In this document: positions 34,760-44,281 of the stretch, in pieces
Position numbering within the stretch: the stretch's first letter is position 1
Layout of the letters: each line of letters begins with the position of its first letter
Notes under the pieces: generated by a model
Told to the model about the DNA's origin: nothing
The model's input: only the letters and a program-made list of their open reading frames with translations
The model's database searches: none
Origin: JBKQVT01 sp963727245
Lineage (GTDB): Bacteria > Planctomycetota > Planctomycetia > Pirellulales > Thermoguttaceae
Length of the DNA stretch: 64,000 nt
Direction: 5' to 3'
Assembly: GCA_963727245.1 (NCBI GenBank)
Contig: CAVSFO010000005.1
Span: forward strand, 620,001 to 684,000
Program-made: the position numbers and the translations under genes

Positions 34760-35830
34760 AATAAGGCGGAAGGCGGAAGGCGGAAGGCGGAAATGGCGGA
34801 AGGCGGAAGGCGGAAGGCTGCAGGGAGAAAACGGGTGGCCCCGATAGCTTGGCTATCGGGGTGCCGCAGGCACAGGAGGGTTTCGTGGCGTAGGGCAGCC
34901 CCTCTTGCGGCTCGCCGCCCCGATAGCATAGCTATCGGGGCCACCCGCCAAGGGAGAGGTCGCCACCTGCTGCCTTCCGCCTTCCGCCTTCCGCCTTCCG
35001 TCTTTTCCGCCTCCGCTTTGTGCTGCGTGTCGGGCAGCAGCATCAACGCCAGAACGATCACCAGGAGCGACGAAGCTGGCGACGGTCAGGTAGGCGACCC
35101 GGCGGCGGTGCAGGTGGCCCACCACGGCGGCGACCAGCAGCCAGGCGAACATGCCCATCGTGCCCAGCACGACCGGATCGCTCCAGGGAAGTCGCTGGGC
35201 CGGCTCGGCGTAGCGGATCGAGTTGAGGATCATGCCGGAGACGATGCCGATGCCCAGCATGAAGACGGCCAGCAGGATGGCATGGCTGTTGGCCCGTTCG
35301 AGCCATTCCAGGCTGGGCAGCCGCAGCGTACCCCAGGGGGCGTGCTTGCGCCGCAGCCGCCATCGTTGGCCCAGGTAGCTCACGCCGGCGGCGAACCCCA
35401 AGAGCACCGCCACGGTGGCCAGCATGATCGACGTGCCGTGGATGACGCCCCAGACTTTCGAGGCCGGCTCGCGGGCGAACGGCTGCGGATCGGCCAACAG
35501 AGCGGCGGCGCCGATCAGGCCCAGCACCAGCGGCAGCAGCACCAGGCCGCAGGGCGTGCGGGGGCGGAAGCACAGCAAGTACAGGTACACGACCGCCAGC
35601 ACCCAGGCGGCCAGCAGGTACCAGTCTTGGCTGCTCGACAGCGGGCACGCCGCTGGTGTGAACGCGCGCGGTAATAGAGGAAGGCGGTAGTGGGCCGTCA
35701 ATCCCGCCGCGGCGACGACCACCAGGAGCACGCCGCGGACGGCGCTGCGGAACATCAGCCGCGAGATCTCCAGCGCCAGGGCGATGGCGTAGCTGGAGGC
35801 GAAACAGATGATTTGCACGCCGGCGAACAT
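34756..35830 (-). CDS. CcsA/HemX-like cytochrome c assembly membrane protein with a repeat-encoded tail, one frameshift
   Basis: A polytopic membrane protein of the CcsA/CcmC/HemX group, about eight spans; it is involved in heme handling or often linked to hemA. The diagnostic region VWGVIHGTSIMLATVAVLLG has the conserved histidine, and WLERANSHAILLAVFMLGIG follows. A shift near 35065 leads into the last span (VIVLALMLLPDTQ). The frame then runs about 95 codons through GGAAGGC arrays and the GATAGC palindromic element, and its stop overlaps the hemA ATG (ATGA). The ATG at 35830 lies 8 bases after the TOPRIM-like gene. Confidence 0.85.
34762..35012. repeat. GGAAGGC arrays flanking a GATAGC palindromic element
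   Basis: Inverted arrays of GGAAGGCGGAAGGC (34762-34824 and 34973-35012) enclose the palindrome 34832-34947, whose arms are CGGGTGGCCCCGATAGCTTG and its complement. The palindrome is the same element found nested at 1754-1870. All of it is read through by the ccsA-like frame. Confidence 0.85.
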
Positions 35831-35837
35831 GGCTCGA

Positions 35838-36500
35838 TCATCCACCGTCAAAAAGAGGACGGATATTTTCGACGACTTCCTTTTCAAACGGAGCAAACCC
35901 CAACGGGCAGCGCGTGCGAAGACGGTCAAAATCGTTGATCGCGGCGGCTATCTTGTCCTTCTCGTCGGCGGAGAGTTCCGCGTTCGCGCAGCAGGCTGCG
36001 GCTCTAAGGGCGGTCTTGGGATTGTTTTTCCGATCGGCGCACGGGGCAGGAAGGTTTTCGGGCTCCTCAGGGACCATCGGCGTCGTGGCCAGGTCTAAAG
36101 CGCGTCGGATCGCGGTCCCGTCGGCCAGCAGCCAGGCTTCGATGCACGGATGGGCAACGCCGATGGCCGTGGGGAATGCCGCCGGCCCGTGCTGACGCCC
36201 TTGCTCCAACTCGGCTTTCTTCTCCTTCATGTCGCCCTCCGAGTCAACGACGAACACGACGCCGTGCGATCCCGACACGTTGGCTTGCAGTTTTGCGAAC
36301 CAGACCTTGCGCCACAGGCTTCTAAGTTGCAAGTGGTCAGGTCTTCTGGCCAAAACTCTCATCCGAGCCGGTTTGCCACAGAGTTTGTGTGTGAGGATGG
36401 GCAAAACCCCTTTCGTCGGCGGCGTCGGCACAGCGCCCAGCCGCACCTCGGTCTTCCCCTCGCCATATATGACGATGACAACCGGCTTTTCAGGGCTCAC
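35838..36500 (-). CDS. TOPRIM-like (DUF4276-type) protein, partner of AAA ATPase
   Basis: A 220-residue protein. The start VVIVIYGEGKTEVRLG carries the Glu of a TOPRIM fold (EGxTE), and GVVFVVDSEGDMKEKKAELE would carry the acidic DxE/D pair. GVAHPCIEAWLLAD is the typical late motif of DUF4276/RloB-like nucleases. Partners of this kind act as effector nucleases with OLD-like ATPases in phage-defence pairs. It overlaps the ATPase gene by 11 bases. The GTG start is at 36500. Base composition looks lower in GC than the neighbouring housekeeping genes. Nuclease activity is inferred, not shown. Confidence 0.7.
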   Translation of the reverse strand: MSPEKPVVIVIYGEGKTEVRLGAVPTPPTKGVLPILTHKLCGKPARMRVLARRPDHLQLRSLWRKVWFAKLQANVSGSHGVVFVVDSEGDMKEKKAELEQGRQHGPAAFPTAIGVAHPCIEAWLLADGTAIRRALDLATTPMVPEEPENLPAPCADRKNNPKTALRAAACCANAELSADEKDKIAAAINDFDRLRTRCPLGFAPFEKEVVENIRPLFDGG

Positions 36501-37689
36501 CGAACAGTTCCTCTTCGCTCAGGTTGTACCACAACTCCCCCAGGTAGAACTCGCCGCCGGCCAGTCGTTCCGCGATGCGCGGTGCGTCTCGCAGGGGTCG
36601 CGCCCGCACGGGAGCATCCGGGTCTCCTGGCGGCCGGCTAAGAAACGTCACCTCCTCCGGCTTGAAGGAACTGAGTAAGTATGGGGAATGGGTTGTCATG
36701 ATGATCTGCGGAATCTTCGGGCCGTCATTCGAGGCTGCGACCCCTTTGAGCAGCGCGGCGAGTTCCTTGAGGCGCTCTGGATAGACTCCGTTTTCGGGTT
36801 CCTCGATCAGCAGCAACGGGGGTGGATCCGGCACACGGGCGAGCGCCAGAAAGGCCAGAAAAAGGATCGCGCCGTCCGACGCCTGTTGTGTGCGCACGTG
36901 GTGGCCGCGGCGCGTCTTGAAATGAATGCCGATTCCGTTGGCGTGGCTGGTGTTGAAAGTGCCGTCCGGCAACTCCTCCTTGTGCAAAGCCCTTCTTGCT
37001 CAAGGCTCAATCCCGAGAACTGGGGAAAATACTTGCAGAAATCGTTCTCGATACGCTCACGCCCCTGCCTGTCGTAGTTGAATATGTCGGCTAGCATTGT
37101 GGCGAGGCCGAATCCGTCGCGGTGCAGGCGGAACTTGCGATTAGGGTCAAGAGCCGCGGGCATGGCCATGATTTTCGCGTTGAGCCGGCATAGCTGCACC
37201 GGCCGAACACGGTCAACAAAGGCGTGGCCCATGAGACGGGGTTTCCGACCGCCTGAAAACTCTCCATGTCTAAAGCGATTGAGCACCGTTGATTTCCCAC
37301 CGCCTTCGAGGTCCTCGCGGTCTCCCCGGGCTTCGACCCACTCTGCCGCAGTTACGGGGTCTCTGCCGAGGAGGGTAAAGGTCACCGCAAGCCCATACTT
37401 CGTCTCCCAAGACTGCGCTTTCGTGCGGCAGCGGGGTCCACGTGCCGGCAAAATCAACGTCAAACGTCGGGCTGCCGTGCCTCACGAGGTCGGCGCCCTC
37501 CCACGGCTCAGGAAACACCTCCGCCAGCGGCCTCTCTCCGCTCCCGTGAAACGCCGCCAGCGCTTCGAGCAGCGAGGTCTTGCCCGCGTCGTTCTGGCCG
37601 ATGAGGACATGGATCGGCGTCAACGGGATGTCGATATCCCCGAGCACTTGTAATTCTTCACGCCAAAGCGACTGAGGAACATAAAACAC
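36490..37689 (-). CDS. AAA15/OLD-like ATPase, two frameshifts (candidate defence gene)
   Basis: SMC/OLD-type ATPase of about 400 residues. Walker A is PIHVLIGQNDAGKTSLLEAL (QNDAGKTS). The ABC-like end shows PPLLLIEEPENGVYPERLKE (Walker B with catalytic Glu) and IPQIIMTTHSPYLLSSFKPE (switch His). The frame shifts near 37420 and near 36990. I chose GTG at 37689 as a plausible start, giving VFYVPQSLWREELQVLGDID. It overlaps the TOPRIM-like gene by 11 bases. In PARIS, AbiL/RloAB and Gabija-like systems an OLD-type ATPase is paired with a TOPRIM or RloB effector; this pair fits that pattern without matching a named system. Confidence 0.75.
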
Positions 37690-37770
37690 TCCCCGTGATT
37701 GGATCACCGGAGCACGGTTATCGAAACTGGTTTCTCGTCGTGGCGGCGCCAGGGCGAAACGAGGCGCCAC

Positions 37771-37801
37771 TTATCCGGAGGCTGACGCCTCCGGCTCGTA
37801 A
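37771..37801. repeat. CCGGAGGCTGACGCCTCCGG palindrome
   Basis: The intergenic copy of the element that interrupts ygiQ at 20312-20340. It lies between the sigma-54 activator stop and the ATPase gene, where it could act as a terminator hairpin. Confidence 0.8.
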
Positions 37802-37853
37802 CTCTTTTTCCCCGGCGTCTCCGCCTTCGCGATGCTTTCTTTTGCTTCCGCCC

Positions 37854-38919
37854 TCATTTCTCCAACCCGTACTCTTCCAGCTTCTTATGGAGTGTATTGC
37901 GGTTGATGCCCAGGCGGTCGGCGGCCTTGGTCTGCACGCCGTCGCAGGCGGCCATGACCTGGGCGATCAGCTCGCGCTCGACGCGGTTGACGATGCTGGC
38001 GTGCAGGTTGGCGCCTTGCGGGCCGGCGGCCGCCGAGGCCCTCTTCCACCAACTCGGCGGCCAGCGTGGCCAGGTCGGCGCTGCGGGGGCGGCCCATCCG
38101 CCGCGCCTTGCGCCCGAAGACGGCGTCCGGCAGCAAGTCGCAGGTCAACTCGTCGGCCGGCGCCAGCACCACCGCCCGCTCCACGTAGTTCTGCAACTCG
38201 CGGACGTTGCCCGGCCAGTCGTAGTTGCACAAAAGCTCCATGGCCTCGGGCTGGACGTGCGGCACGTGGCGGAGGTTCTGCTCGTTGTAGATGCGGAGGA
38301 AGAAGCCCACCAGTTGCGGAATGTCCTCGCGGCGCTCGCGCAGCGGGGGCAGGTAGATGGTCACCACGTTGAGGCGGTAGTAGAGGTCCTCGCGGAAGCG
38401 GCCGGCTTCCGTCTCTTCCATCAGGTCGCGGTTGCTGGCGGCGATCACCCGGGTGTCGACGCGGATGGTCTGCGTGTCGCCCACGCGCTCGAACTCGTGC
38501 TCCTGGAGCACGCGGAGCAGCTTCACTTGCAGCTTGGGCGTGGTGGAGTTGATCTCGTCGAGGAAGACGGTGCCGGTATGGGCGGCCTCGAAGCGCCCCG
38601 TGCGGTTGTCGATGGCCCCGGTGAAGGCGCCGCGGACGTGGCCGAACAGCTCGCTTTCCAGGAGGTTCTCCGCCAGCGCCCCGCAGTTGACGCGGATGAA
38701 GGGGCCGCTGCCGCGCGGGCTGAGGCGGTGGATGGCCTTGGCAATCAGCTCCTTGCCGGTGCCCGTCTCGCCCAGCAACAGCACCGAGGCGTTCGACTTG
38801 GCCACCTGGCGGGTGAGCCGGTAGATGTGCTCCATGGCCGGTCCGGAGCCGATCAAGCCGGGGATCGGCGGCCCGGTCTCGGGCAGTCCGGCGGTGGGCG
38901 GTGTGCGCGTCATAATCAT
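37854..38919 (-). CDS. Sigma-54-dependent transcriptional activator (NtrC-type AAA+ with Fis HTH), one frameshift
   Basis: About 355 residues with no receiver or sensor domain. AAA+ core: Walker A SVLLLGETGTGKELIAKAIH, the sigma-54 contact loop GHVRGAFTGAIDNRTGRFE, Walker B GTVFLDEINSTTPKLQVKLL and the sensor region VDTRVIAASNRDLMEETEAG. The C-terminal Fis-type HTH (RVERELIAQVMAACDGVQTK, then AADRLGINRNTLHKKLEEYG) reads in a second frame after a shift near 38040 and stops at 37854. It starts beside the HEAT-repeat gene stop, so its own activity may be set by a partner rather than by a fused sensor. Confidence 0.9.
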
Positions 38920-38920
38920 C

Positions 38921-41224
38921 CTACTGCGACGCTTTCGCGGGGCGGCGTGCGGGCTGCTTGGCCTTCAAGGGTTGCGTGGGGGCCTCGATGCTGTCGAGGA
39001 TCGAACTCAAGACGCGCTGCGTGGCGGCGTCCTGCTCGCCGCTTTGCTTGTAGCGGTCGTACTGGCGGCGGACCTCCGCCGCGCTGAGCAGGACGCCGAA
39101 CTTCTCCGCGTTGAGGCGAAAGGCCGCCGCCGCCGCGTTGCGGGCGGCGATGGGCTGCGTCGAGCGGCTGGCCAGCTCGACCAGCGCCCGCTGGGCCTCG
39201 GGGGTGCCCAAGTGCGTGAGCACTTCGCAGGCCGGCACGCTCAGCGTCGGCACGTACAAGGCCGCCAGGACCGTGTCCTGGGCCCGGTGCAGGTCGTAGA
39301 GCTTGCCCGAGGAGGCGGCCAAGCACGGCCAGGCAGCCGCATCGCCCGGACGGCCTGCGCCTGCCGCTCCTGGAAGCCGACGAATTGCCGCGGCCCCGAG
39401 CGTGGCCAGTTGGGCCAACTGCCAGCGCAACGGCCTCCTGGTCGTGGGGGCGGGAAAACGCCATGCAGAGCGGGTCTTCGCGCGGCGATGCGCTGCGCCT
39501 GCGAGAGGCGGCCCCAGCGGGCCAACAAGCCCGATCCGCAGCCCCGCCGTGCGGCAGTCGTGGCGAAGCTGCTGCAACAAGCAGCGCCGCCGGAGGATCG
39601 TCGATGGTCGAGTCGATGAAGGCGACTTCATAATCGGGCGAAGCCAGCGCCATGCGGAGGGCCTCGCGGCCGCCGACGGCCATGTCGGTCTGGTAGCCCA
39701 GCGCGCTGAGCGTCTCGCCCAGTTCCCGCAGGGCGGCGACGTTGGGGCCGGCGACCAGGGCGCGGCGGGCGCCGCTGCTGGCGGCAAAGAAACAGAGCGA
39801 TTCCAGCACGTGGCTGGAGCCGGCCAGCGGGGCGGCCGGTTGCAGCGCCACGATCGCCTCCAGGGCCGCCATGCGGACGCGGCGGTCCGGGTCGCAGACC
39901 GCTTGCACCAGCGGCGCCGGCGCCGGCGCCGGTGCGGAGGGCGTCCTGCGCCTTGGCAAACTGGCCGAGCACTTGCGCCGCCCCAATGGCCCCGCCCCCG
40001 AAAGCCGGTTCGCCAAGGCATATTCCAAGGCGTCGTTCAAGGCGGCGACGCCGAGCCGGAGCGGCTTCGCGGGCGACCGGGTCCTTCTCGGCGTCGATGC
40101 CCTTGGCCAGCCCGCGACGGTCCACCGCCTCTTCCAGCATCGTCGCCAGGTAAAGCTGCCGGACCTGGCGACTCTCCGGCGCGATGGCGAAGGCGTCGCG
40201 CGCCAACGCGCGCCGCCAGCACCCGCGAGGCGTCGGCGACCGCATAGCTGGCGGCCGTGCACTGGCTCTTCTCCTCGTCCCAATGCCAGAGGGCCACGCG
40301 GCCGTCCACTTTCGCCGCGGATCGGCTGCCGCTGCTGGAGGTAGTCGGTGGCCTGCTTGCAGCAGGATTTGCACCGCCTGTTCTTTGCTGGGGGTGCGTC
40401 CCAAGAGCCGCGTCAGGACGGCGTCGGCCGCCGCCCGCACGCGCGGATCGCTGCCGGCCGCGGCACGCCGGCGCCAGCAGGAACGGCGTCGCTTCCGGCG
40501 ACCCGCAGGCGGTTGAGGACCTGGATGGCCTGGACCTTCATTTCCGGTCCGGCGCCGGCCAGGACCGCCAGCATCGGGCCGGCGGCCGCGGAGCCCATCT
40601 CGACCAGGGCCGTCCGGCGAGGCCCTTCGTCGCCGCCGGCCAACGCGCGCCACCAACGCCTCGACGCCGGCGCCGCGGGCGTCCTGCAGGCCGGCAACCG
40701 CCTGCGCGCGGACGTCCTCCGCCGGGTCTTGCAGTTGCTTGATCAGCCTGGCCAGCCGCTTGGGGTCTTGAAGTTGCCGGTTATTGGCCGCTACGACCGC
40801 ATCGGCCAGTTGCTTGGCCTCGGGACAGAGGTCCGGCTGTGAGGCCAGGTCGAGGAACATGGTCGCGCCGAACTGGTTGGCCAGCGCGGCCAGTTGCTGC
40901 TCGGTCGGATTGGCATCCAGGACCTTCTTCAAGAGGACCTTGGCCAGGTCGGGACGCTGCAAATCGGCCAGGATTTTGGCCGCCCGGGAACACTCGGCCG
41001 GCGTGGCCGGCTTGCTCTCCAGGATCGCCTGCACCGCCGGGTCCTCCTCTGCCAGCGGCACTTCCGGTCGCCGCCGCGGACTTGCCCGCCGCCTTTCGGT
41101 CTGCGCCGCCGCGTGGGCGGGCTTGGCCTTGGCCGCCGGGGCCTTGCGGCTCCTCCTCCTGGGCGATGGCCGACGCGGCCACCGCCAGCATCAGCCCGCT
41201 GGCCACAAGCAAGCCATCCAGCAT
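38921..41224 (-). CDS. Secreted HEAT-repeat protein with receiver-like segment, heavily frameshifted
   Basis: About 765 residues when pieced together. The N-terminus LVASGLMLAVAASAIAQEEE is a signal peptide from ATG 41224. Then come helical repeats: AVQAILESKPATPAECSRAA, LIKQLQDPAEDVRAQAVAGL, TALVEMGSAAAGPMLAVLAG and AVCDPDRRVRMAALEAIVAL, all HEAT/TPR-like. The segment ARRALVAGPNVAALRELGET, then SPDYEVAFIDSTIDDPP, resembles a degenerate receiver domain. It ends TQRVLSSILDSIEAPTQPLK. At least six frame changes occur, more than in any other gene here, so it may be a true pseudogene or a badly assembled GC-rich tract. Confidence 0.6.
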
Positions 41225-41279
41225 AACCAGGCGACGCTTCGATGTTGCTTCATGGTGTTTCTCATGTTGTCGCTCCCGG

Positions 41280-42660
41280 CTACGCCAGCAGGGCCTTCCA
41301 ACGGGCGATCTGCTGCTGGACCTGCTCCGGCCCCGTGGAACCATAGCTCGTCATGGCGGCCACCGCGTGCTCGACCCCCAGCACTTGGTAAACGCCCTCG
41401 TCCAACTCGGCATCGGCCTGGCGGAAATCCTCCAGCGGCAAATCCGCCAGCCGCACGCCGCCGTCGAGGGCCTTGCGGACCAGGCGGCCGACCAGCCCGT
41501 GGGCCGTCCGTTGCGGAATCCCCCGGCCGATCAAGTGCTCCATCAGCGCGGTTGCGTCCAGGTGGCCGCGGTCCAACCGCTCGGCGATGGCCTGCCGATT
41601 CAACTTCGCCCCGGCCACCAACGGGGCAGCCAACTCCAACGACGCCCGCACCGTGTCGAAGGAATCGAAAAGCGGCGGCTTGTCTTCCTGCAAATCGCGG
41701 TTATAGGCCAGCGGCAGCCCCTTGACCAGCACCAGCAGGGCCTGCAGGTCGCCGATCACCCGGGCGGTCTTGCCGCGAATCAGCTCGAGCACGTCCGGAT
41801 TGACCTTCTGCGGCATCAGCGAGGAGCCGGTGCAAAAGGCCTGCGGGAGCTTCGAGGAAGCCGAATTCCACCGTGGACCAGAGGATCCATTCCTCCGCCC
41901 ACGTGCTGAGGTGTTCGGCGATCATCGCCAGCACGAAGGCCAATTCCAGCACGAAGTCGCGGTCGCTGGAGGCGTCGAGGCTGTTGGCCGCCAGGCCGTC
42001 GAAACCCAGCCGCCGGGCGACGTCGGCGCGATCGATGGGCAGGCTGGTTCCGGCCAGGGCGGCGGTGCCCAGGCTCAGCACGTTGGCGCGGCGGCGGCAA
42101 TCGGCCAGCCGCTCCGCGGTCGCGCTGCAACTTCTCGCAATAGGCCAGCCAATAGTGCGGGGCCAGCACCGGCTGCGCCCGCCGCGTATGGGTATAGCCG
42201 GGCAGGATCACGTCCAGGTCGCCGTCGCAACGGCCCACCAAGGCACGCTGCAACGCCGACCAGCCGCTGGTCGATCTGGTCGATGGCCTGGCGGACCCAG
42301 AGCCGCAGATCGGTGGAGACCTGATCGTTGCGGCTCCGTCCGGTATGGAGCTTGCGTCCCGTGTCGCCGAGCCGGTCGATCAGGGCCCGCTCGATGTGCA
42401 TGTGGATATCTTCCAGTTCCGACGGAGAACGGGAAGCGGCCCTGCTCAATTTCGCCGCGGATATCGCCCAAGGTCTGCTCAATCTGGCGGCATTCGTCGT
42501 CGCCGATGAGGCCGACCTTGGCCAGCATTTGGGCGTGGGCGATCGATCCGGCGATATCTTGCGCATAGAGTCGGCGGTCGAAGCTCACGCTTTCGGTGAA
42601 CTCCTCGACGCGGCGGTCGGTAGGCTGGTCGAAAACCCCGCCCCATGCCTTCTCAGCCAC
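41280..42660 (-). CDS. argH: Argininosuccinate lyase, several frameshifts
   Basis: Splits argininosuccinate into arginine and fumarate, the last step of arginine synthesis. It starts EKAWGGVFDQPTDRRVEEFT at ATG 42660. Further family segments follow in alternating frames: LEDIHMHIERALIDRLGDTG with KLHTGRSRNDQVSTDLRLWV; DVILPGYTHTRRAQPVLAPH; SLDASSDRDFVLELAFVLAM; and the lyase signature MPQKVNPDVLELIRGKTARV, then a clean C-terminus to 41280. Four or five indels are needed (near 42425, 42245, 42120, 41850 and possibly one more). Every family block is present, so the gene was probably intact in the cell. Confidence 0.9.
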
Positions 42661-43158
42661 GGCATTCCTTCAGCCAGGGGAAGAAAAAGGTGGAAAGACG
42701 CCAACCCATTCAGTCTAAACAGGTTACGGCGGCCTGTCAACGGCGGGGGTAAGGGGCGGATAAGGGGGAAGGCGGAGGGCGGAAGGGGGAAGAAAAGCCA
42801 GGCGTTTGCGAGCGGGCGAAAAATTATCCGGGCCGGGCCGACTGGACGCTAGCAGAACTTTTTCTGCGGGGTGCCGCGTCAATCGAATCGCGCATCCGAC
42901 GCCTAATTCTTGCCTTTGTTCAAGGCACCCTACCAGAGAATTAGAGCCGGTCTTAAACGGCCAGTCCAGCCCGCCGCAACCCATCGGAAGCGGGCAATTT
43001 CCCCCCCTCCTCTCTGCAAAGCGTGGCGATCGGCCACGTTGGGCCAGATTTTTCGCCGGGCTGGTTGACGCCCTTTTCTGGGCGCGGGATAATGCCCCGC
43101 AAATTGGCCCCCGCCGGTGTGGGGAGGGTCGGTCGATAACGGTCCGACGAGGGAAACG
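42661..43158. other. Intergenic region between divergent argH and the 43-kb island
   Basis: About 500 bases without a gene. A GGAAGGC-type purine array lies at 42763-42801, and a promoter at 43065-43093. The rest shows no recognised element. Confidence 0.6.
43065..43093 (+). promoter_or_regulatory. Predicted sigma-70 promoter of the accessory island
   Basis: TTGACG, a 17-base spacer, then GATAAT (both 5 of 6 matches). It lies 66 bases before the ATG at 43159 and reads into the first gene of the island. Confidence 0.6.
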
Positions 43159-44265
43159 ATGAATAACGTGGACACCGCCGCGATTCTCGCTTCGATGGCG
43201 TTCGAGGGCGTTGACGGCGGGACTGTGCCCGTGAACATCACGCACTTCGGCGATTGGTTCCGCATGATGGCTCAGGACGCCGCGCGGACCGATCAAGAAT
43301 TGAGCAAACTCGGCATAGACTGCATGAATGCCGGAGCCGCGCTTTTCGCGCCAGGGGCGGATGATATTGGCCTTTTGACTAGTATCTGCCACAAGCTCAA
43401 TGCTTGGGCACAACAGCTTCATTCGTTCACCCGCGCTCGGATGGGCCTCTTTGAGCGGTCGCCACAAACCTACAGCCATTCGCTCGCTCAGTTCCAAATG
43501 TCTGTGTTCGCAGAGTTTGTCCATGACGTGTTGCGGGTGCAATGCCGCGTTCCTGTTGGCGGCGATTCTGACATTCCCAACGCCAACTACTTCTCCCTCC
43601 TCGGCATTGTGACCGGGTACGGCGGCACACGTTTCTCCATGCCGACACTTTACGTCGCCCTCGCACGAAGACTCCATTATCCGCTCCACTTGGTTCGCGC
43701 GAAAGGATGCTTCTTCGTGCGGTGGGAGGAATCGAACGGGGGTTGCTTCAATATCGACGCCACCTCACCGCACTTCCAGCCGCTTGACGACAAGCATTTC
43801 CGCAACTGGCCGCAGCCGATTTCCGACGTGGAGTTGCGTTCCGGCCTTTATTTTGAGAATCTCTCCCCACGCGAGGAATTGGCGGCGTTTCTTTGTCTCC
43901 GGGCGAGATGCCTCATCGACAATCTTCGCATGACTGAGGCCCTACAATGCTGCTGGTTGACTGCGATGCTGGCACGCAGCGGCCTCGCCCCTATTGTCCG
44001 AACATTCTGGCCCGTTGTCACGATCATGGCACGCGCCCTGGAAAATGCCCGGCAAGAGGCCAGCTTGGACGACTACACGGACCTGGACTTGCGACAGGTG
44101 CCGGTGCCGGAAGGTTCTAGGTCTTGGGAAAGAGCGGCGGCGCCGCTGGTTCGCAAGGAATTGGAACGGCTCGCCAGACTCCGTGAGAACGGTTGCCGCC
44201 GACCAGCAGACGAGCCGCCCCCCGGCCTTCTTCCCGACGACGGGATAATCGTTACCTATGCCTGA
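43159..44265 (+). CDS. Transglutaminase-like (SirB1-type) protein lacking the catalytic cysteine
   Basis: A 368-residue protein. The region YFSLLGIVTGYGGTRFSMPT, then LYVALARRLHYPLHLVRAKG and FFVRWEESNGGCFNIDATSP, follows the transglutaminase/SirB1-like core, where a cysteine normally sits in the GG-x-C-x-x-MP segment. Here that segment reads GGTRFSMP, so the nucleophile is missing. The shared C-terminal part LYFENLSPREELAAFLCLRA matches the next gene, so the two are diverged paralogues. The ATG at 43159 follows GAGGGA. It is the first gene of a five-gene co-directional run. An inactive regulatory partner is one possible role. Confidence 0.65.
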   Translation: MNNVDTAAILASMAFEGVDGGTVPVNITHFGDWFRMMAQDAARTDQELSKLGIDCMNAGAALFAPGADDIGLLTSICHKLNAWAQQLHSFTRARMGLFERSPQTYSHSLAQFQMSVFAEFVHDVLRVQCRVPVGGDSDIPNANYFSLLGIVTGYGGTRFSMPTLYVALARRLHYPLHLVRAKGCFFVRWEESNGGCFNIDATSPHFQPLDDKHFRNWPQPISDVELRSGLYFENLSPREELAAFLCLRARCLIDNLRMTEALQCCWLTAMLARSGLAPIVRTFWPVVTIMARALENARQEASLDDYTDLDLRQVPVPEGSRSWERAAAPLVRKELERLARLRENGCRRPADEPPPGLLPDDGIIVTYA

Positions 44266-44281
44266 TGGGGAGAGTGTTGAG

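Noticed and set aside
37078..38372. Plus-strand open frames opposite the ATPase and sigma-54 activator
   Set aside because: They are shadows; the minus strand shows Walker A, GAFTGA and HTH motifs.
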